Shown: positions 62,168 through 64,000 of the stretch, piece by piece
Layout: every line of letters starts with the position of its first letter
How positions within the stretch are numbered: position 1 is the first letter of the stretch
Notes under the pieces: generated by a model
The model's database searches: none
Seen by the model: the letters and a program-made list of their open reading frames with translations, nothing else
Told to the model about the DNA's origin: nothing
Made by a program: the position numbers and the translations under genes
DNA from: Bacteroidota bacterium
GTDB taxonomy: Bacteria; Bacteroidota; Bacteroidia; Bacteroidales; WCHB1-69
Direction of reading: 5' to 3'
DNA: 64,000 bases
NCBI GenBank assembly: GCA_017860455.1
Contig: JAGDMF010000010.1
Location: 1-64,000, forward strand

Positions 62168-63417
62168 TAAAAAAAATATTTTTTAATTTTGTTCTATCCG
62201 TTTTCATTATTGGATTACAGGCACAGGATGTAAAAGTTTTGTTTATTGGAAATAGTTATACAGCTGTAAACGATCTACCCAATCTATTTAAAAATCTGGC
62301 ATTATCTACAGGCGATCACATTACTATTAGTTCAAATACACCAGGTGGATCAACCTTTCAAAACCACTGCTCCAATCAATCTGCTACTTTAATTCAGCAA
62401 GGTGGCTGGGATTATGTGGTTTTGCAGGAACAAAGTCAACTTCCTTCGTTTCCCATTTCTCAGGTACAAACACAATGTTTTCCTTACGCTACTCAGTTAA
62501 ATCAGATGGTAGAAACGAATAGTCCTTGTGGGGAAACTGTTTTTTATATGACATGGGGAAGAAAGTACGGAGATCCTGATAATGCAGGTTCATTTCCTCC
62601 CTTAGCGACTTATGAAGGGATGGACAGTTTGTTATATGAGAGATATATGCAAATGACACAGGATAACAATGCGATAGTATCGCCGGTTGGTAGAGTTTGG
62701 AGATACCTCAGAACAAATCATCCTGAAATTGAATTATATGATTCAGACAATAGTCATCCTTCGTTAGCCGGATCTTATGCTGCAGCATGCTCTTTTTATA
62801 CAACCATTTTAAGAAAAGATCCCACTTTAACAACATATAACCCCGGAATCACCCCAAACGTTGCTCAAATCATTCAAAATGCGGTAAAAGCAGTTGTTTT
62901 CGATACCCTATCAATGTGGTATATTGGAGAACGAAATTTGACAGCTGATTTTAGTTATAATAATATCATCGGATTTTCCAATCTTTCACTAAACACAAAT
63001 AATACGACAACGTATTATTGGGATTTTGGTAATGGTGATTATTCGACAGACATGAATCCTACTTACAACTACAATTCAAACGGAGTTTATATGGTTCGAT
63101 TAACAGCAACAGATTCATGTGGACAAGAGAGTACCATTGAAAAGGAGATTACGGCTGAAGTCGTTCAGGTAAAAGATTTTGAATCGAATTTTCTGATCTA
63201 TCCCAATCCGGTAATCACAAATTTAAATGTTGAAAATAGAAGATCAGAAAATAGTTTTTATATTCAAATAATTGATATAGCAGGAAAGATTGTTTTCGAA
63301 AAAAGCTCAAAATCAAATATGGAAACAATAGAACTGTCCTATTTAAAACCGGGTATTTATATCATCAAATTTGAAGAAAACGGTAAAGTTACCTATTCAA
63401 AAATAATTAAACAATAG
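62164..63417 (+). CDS. SGNH-hydrolase-like (DUF4886-type) T9SS cargo with PKD domain
   Basis: A 417-residue protein. Signal peptide 1-20 (GLQAQ). SGNH-like fold: VLFIGNSYTAVNDLP (Ser in GNSYT), GWDYVVLQEQSQLP, and the Asp-His pair in DSDNSHPSLAG. A PKD domain at ~260-325 (TYYWDFGNGDYS) and a T9SS sorting domain (FLIYPNPVITNLNV ... YSKIIKQ) complete it. Esterase/deacetylase in known relatives; substrate unknown. Translationally coupled to the GHKL-like gene by an ATGA overlap. Confidence 0.88.
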   Translation: MIKKIFFNFVLSVFIIGLQAQDVKVLFIGNSYTAVNDLPNLFKNLALSTGDHITISSNTPGGSTFQNHCSNQSATLIQQGGWDYVVLQEQSQLPSFPISQVQTQCFPYATQLNQMVETNSPCGETVFYMTWGRKYGDPDNAGSFPPLATYEGMDSLLYERYMQMTQDNNAIVSPVGRVWRYLRTNHPEIELYDSDNSHPSLAGSYAAACSFYTTILRKDPTLTTYNPGITPNVAQIIQNAVKAVVFDTLSMWYIGERNLTADFSYNNIIGFSNLSLNTNNTTTYYWDFGNGDYSTDMNPTYNYNSNGVYMVRLTATDSCGQESTIEKEITAEVVQVKDFESNFLIYPNPVITNLNVENRRSENSFYIQIIDIAGKIVFEKSSKSNMETIELSYLKPGIYIIKFEENGKVTYSKIIKQ

Positions 63418-63419
63418 AT

Positions 63420-63839
63420 ATGATTTTATTCCATTTTGAAACAGATTTAAAATTACAAAATAAATTGTTATTCAAAAAATGGATTCAATTTTTCATTAGA
63501 CAATTGGGTAAAAAGGTTGGAGAGGTGAACTATATTTTTTGTACGGATGAATATCTGCATGAGTTAAATGTAAAATATTTAAATCACGATACTTTGACCG
63601 ATATTATCACTTTTGATTATTCTGAAAACAATCTGTTACATGGAGATATTTTTATAAGTATTGACAGGGTGAAGGAGAATAGTGAAAAATTTAAAATAAA
63701 TTTTCAGGAAGAGTTGAAACGAGTAATAGCTCATGGCGTATTACATTTAGCAGGTTTTAAAGATAAGAAAAAAGAGGATAAGGCTATAATGAGAATCCAG
63801 GAAGATCGTGCTTTAGAACTGTTTAATAAAGTGCTTTAA
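63420..63839 (+). CDS. ybeY: Endoribonuclease YbeY (16S rRNA maturation)
   Basis: A 139-residue YbeY at family length. Metal motif HGVLHLAGFKDKKKEDKA: the usual third His of HGxLHLxGYDH is replaced by a Lys-Asp context, a variation common in this phylum. YLNHDTLTDIITFDYSE gives the second half of the site. Matures 16S rRNA 3' ends in other bacteria. It is 55 bases before mnmG and 2 after the SGNH gene. Confidence 0.93.
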   Translation: MILFHFETDLKLQNKLLFKKWIQFFIRQLGKKVGEVNYIFCTDEYLHELNVKYLNHDTLTDIITFDYSENNLLHGDIFISIDRVKENSEKFKINFQEELKRVIAHGVLHLAGFKDKKKEDKAIMRIQEDRALELFNKVL

Positions 63840-63876
63840 ATTTTGTAACTAATAGATAGAACGAAACATAGATACA

Positions 63877-63892
63877 TGTTTCACGGGAAACA
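63877..63892. other. parS-like palindrome upstream of mnmG
   Basis: TGTTTCACGGGAAACA matches the parS consensus TGTTTCACGTGAAACA at 15 of 16 positions; the single change breaks the central CACGTG. It overlaps the ybeY-mnmG intergenic gap, 2 bases before the mnmG start codon. Confidence 0.55.
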
Positions 63893-63894
63893 AT

Positions 63895-64000
63895 ATGAAA
63901 CTTGAATACGATATAGTGGTTGTTGGTGCCGGTCATGCCGGATGTGAAGCTGCAATGGCTGCAGCCAAAATGGGTTCAAAAACTTTACTTATCACAATGA
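63895..64000 (+). CDS. mnmG: tRNA uridine-5-carboxymethylaminomethyl modification enzyme MnmG (5' part)
   Basis: Start codon and 35 residues before the window ends. [20 protein letters not shown] is the FAD dinucleotide motif ([10 protein letters not shown]) characteristic of MnmG/GidA. In many bacteria mnmG lies near the chromosomal origin and is linked to parA/parB. The parS-like site just upstream fits that. Confidence 0.95.
   Translation, partial: MKLEYDIVVVGAGHAGCEAAMAAAKMGSKTLLITM

Noticed and set aside
1..64000. tRNA or rRNA genes
   Set aside because: None of the usual tRNA arms or rRNA conserved blocks were recognised on either strand, although this was by eye only.

Overview
The window is AT-rich DNA from a member of the Bacteroidota (class Bacteroidia in the broad sense, probably uncultured). 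The evidence is internal: promoters of the Bacteroidota type (TTTG near -33, TAnnTTTG near -7) precede most transcription units; several secreted proteins end in type IX secretion (T9SS) sorting domains; gliding/T9SS lipoproteins GldB and GldD are encoded; PorT-like barrels, WG-repeat lipoproteins, a DUF4175 protein and a second, divergent EF-G are present. No rRNA, tRNA, CRISPR array or complete insertion sequence was found.

Region 1 (1-22 kb, all minus strand). A giant secreted subtilase/adhesin (about 9.7 kb, running off the left edge and apparently frameshifted near 324-342) is followed by a run of small envelope genes (zinc-ribbon protein, two membrane proteins, PorT-like barrel, TRL-like lipoprotein). 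A three-gene operon (WG-repeat lipoprotein, coiled-coil/TPR protein, secreted protein) comes next, lying between two long direct repeats (12.32-12.98 and 17.56-18.24 kb). Each repeat carries an outward promoter. A SWIM/SNF2 helicase ends this block.

Region 2 (22-44 kb, mostly plus). It holds a two-gene AAA ATPase + DUF4276 (TOPRIM-like) pair resembling known defence pairs; a YbjQ operon with a 42-residue membrane peptide; an SDR + ERG4/ERG24-type sterol reductase + LigB-type dioxygenase operon; an OsmC protein; a hybrid histidine kinase; MFS and CDF transporters with a MarR regulator; a compact redox operon (His-rich membrane protein, two secreted superoxide-reductase-like domains, small His-containing membrane protein, ferredoxin-nitroreductase); lipoamide dehydrogenase; a barrel protein; a sialidase-like protein; and a DUF1295 protein.

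Region 3 (43-56.4 kb, all minus). T9SS cargo, a divergent EF-G2-like factor, a secreted endonuclease/phosphatase-fold protein, ssb, gldB, gldD, a membrane pyrophosphatase, an OFA-type MFS protein with a periplasmic insert, and a carboxypeptidase-regulatory-like protein.

Region 4 (56.4-64 kb, all plus). A 500-base AT-rich divergent intergenic region with DnaA-box-like 9-mers separates region 3 from an operon of rpiB, a LutB-like Fe-S protein, DUF4175, a GHKL-like protein, an SGNH-like T9SS cargo, ybeY and the start of mnmG. Sequences close to parS (15/16 and 14/16) lie next to mnmG and inside the operon, so this may be an origin-proximal region.

The most unusual observations are a circularly permuted Lcl/DUF1566-type domain inserted in a PKD-like domain between 8-bp direct repeats, an interspersed repeat with compensatory base changes in a long stem, promoter-bearing long repeats, the redox operon, and the ATPase/DUF4276 pair.
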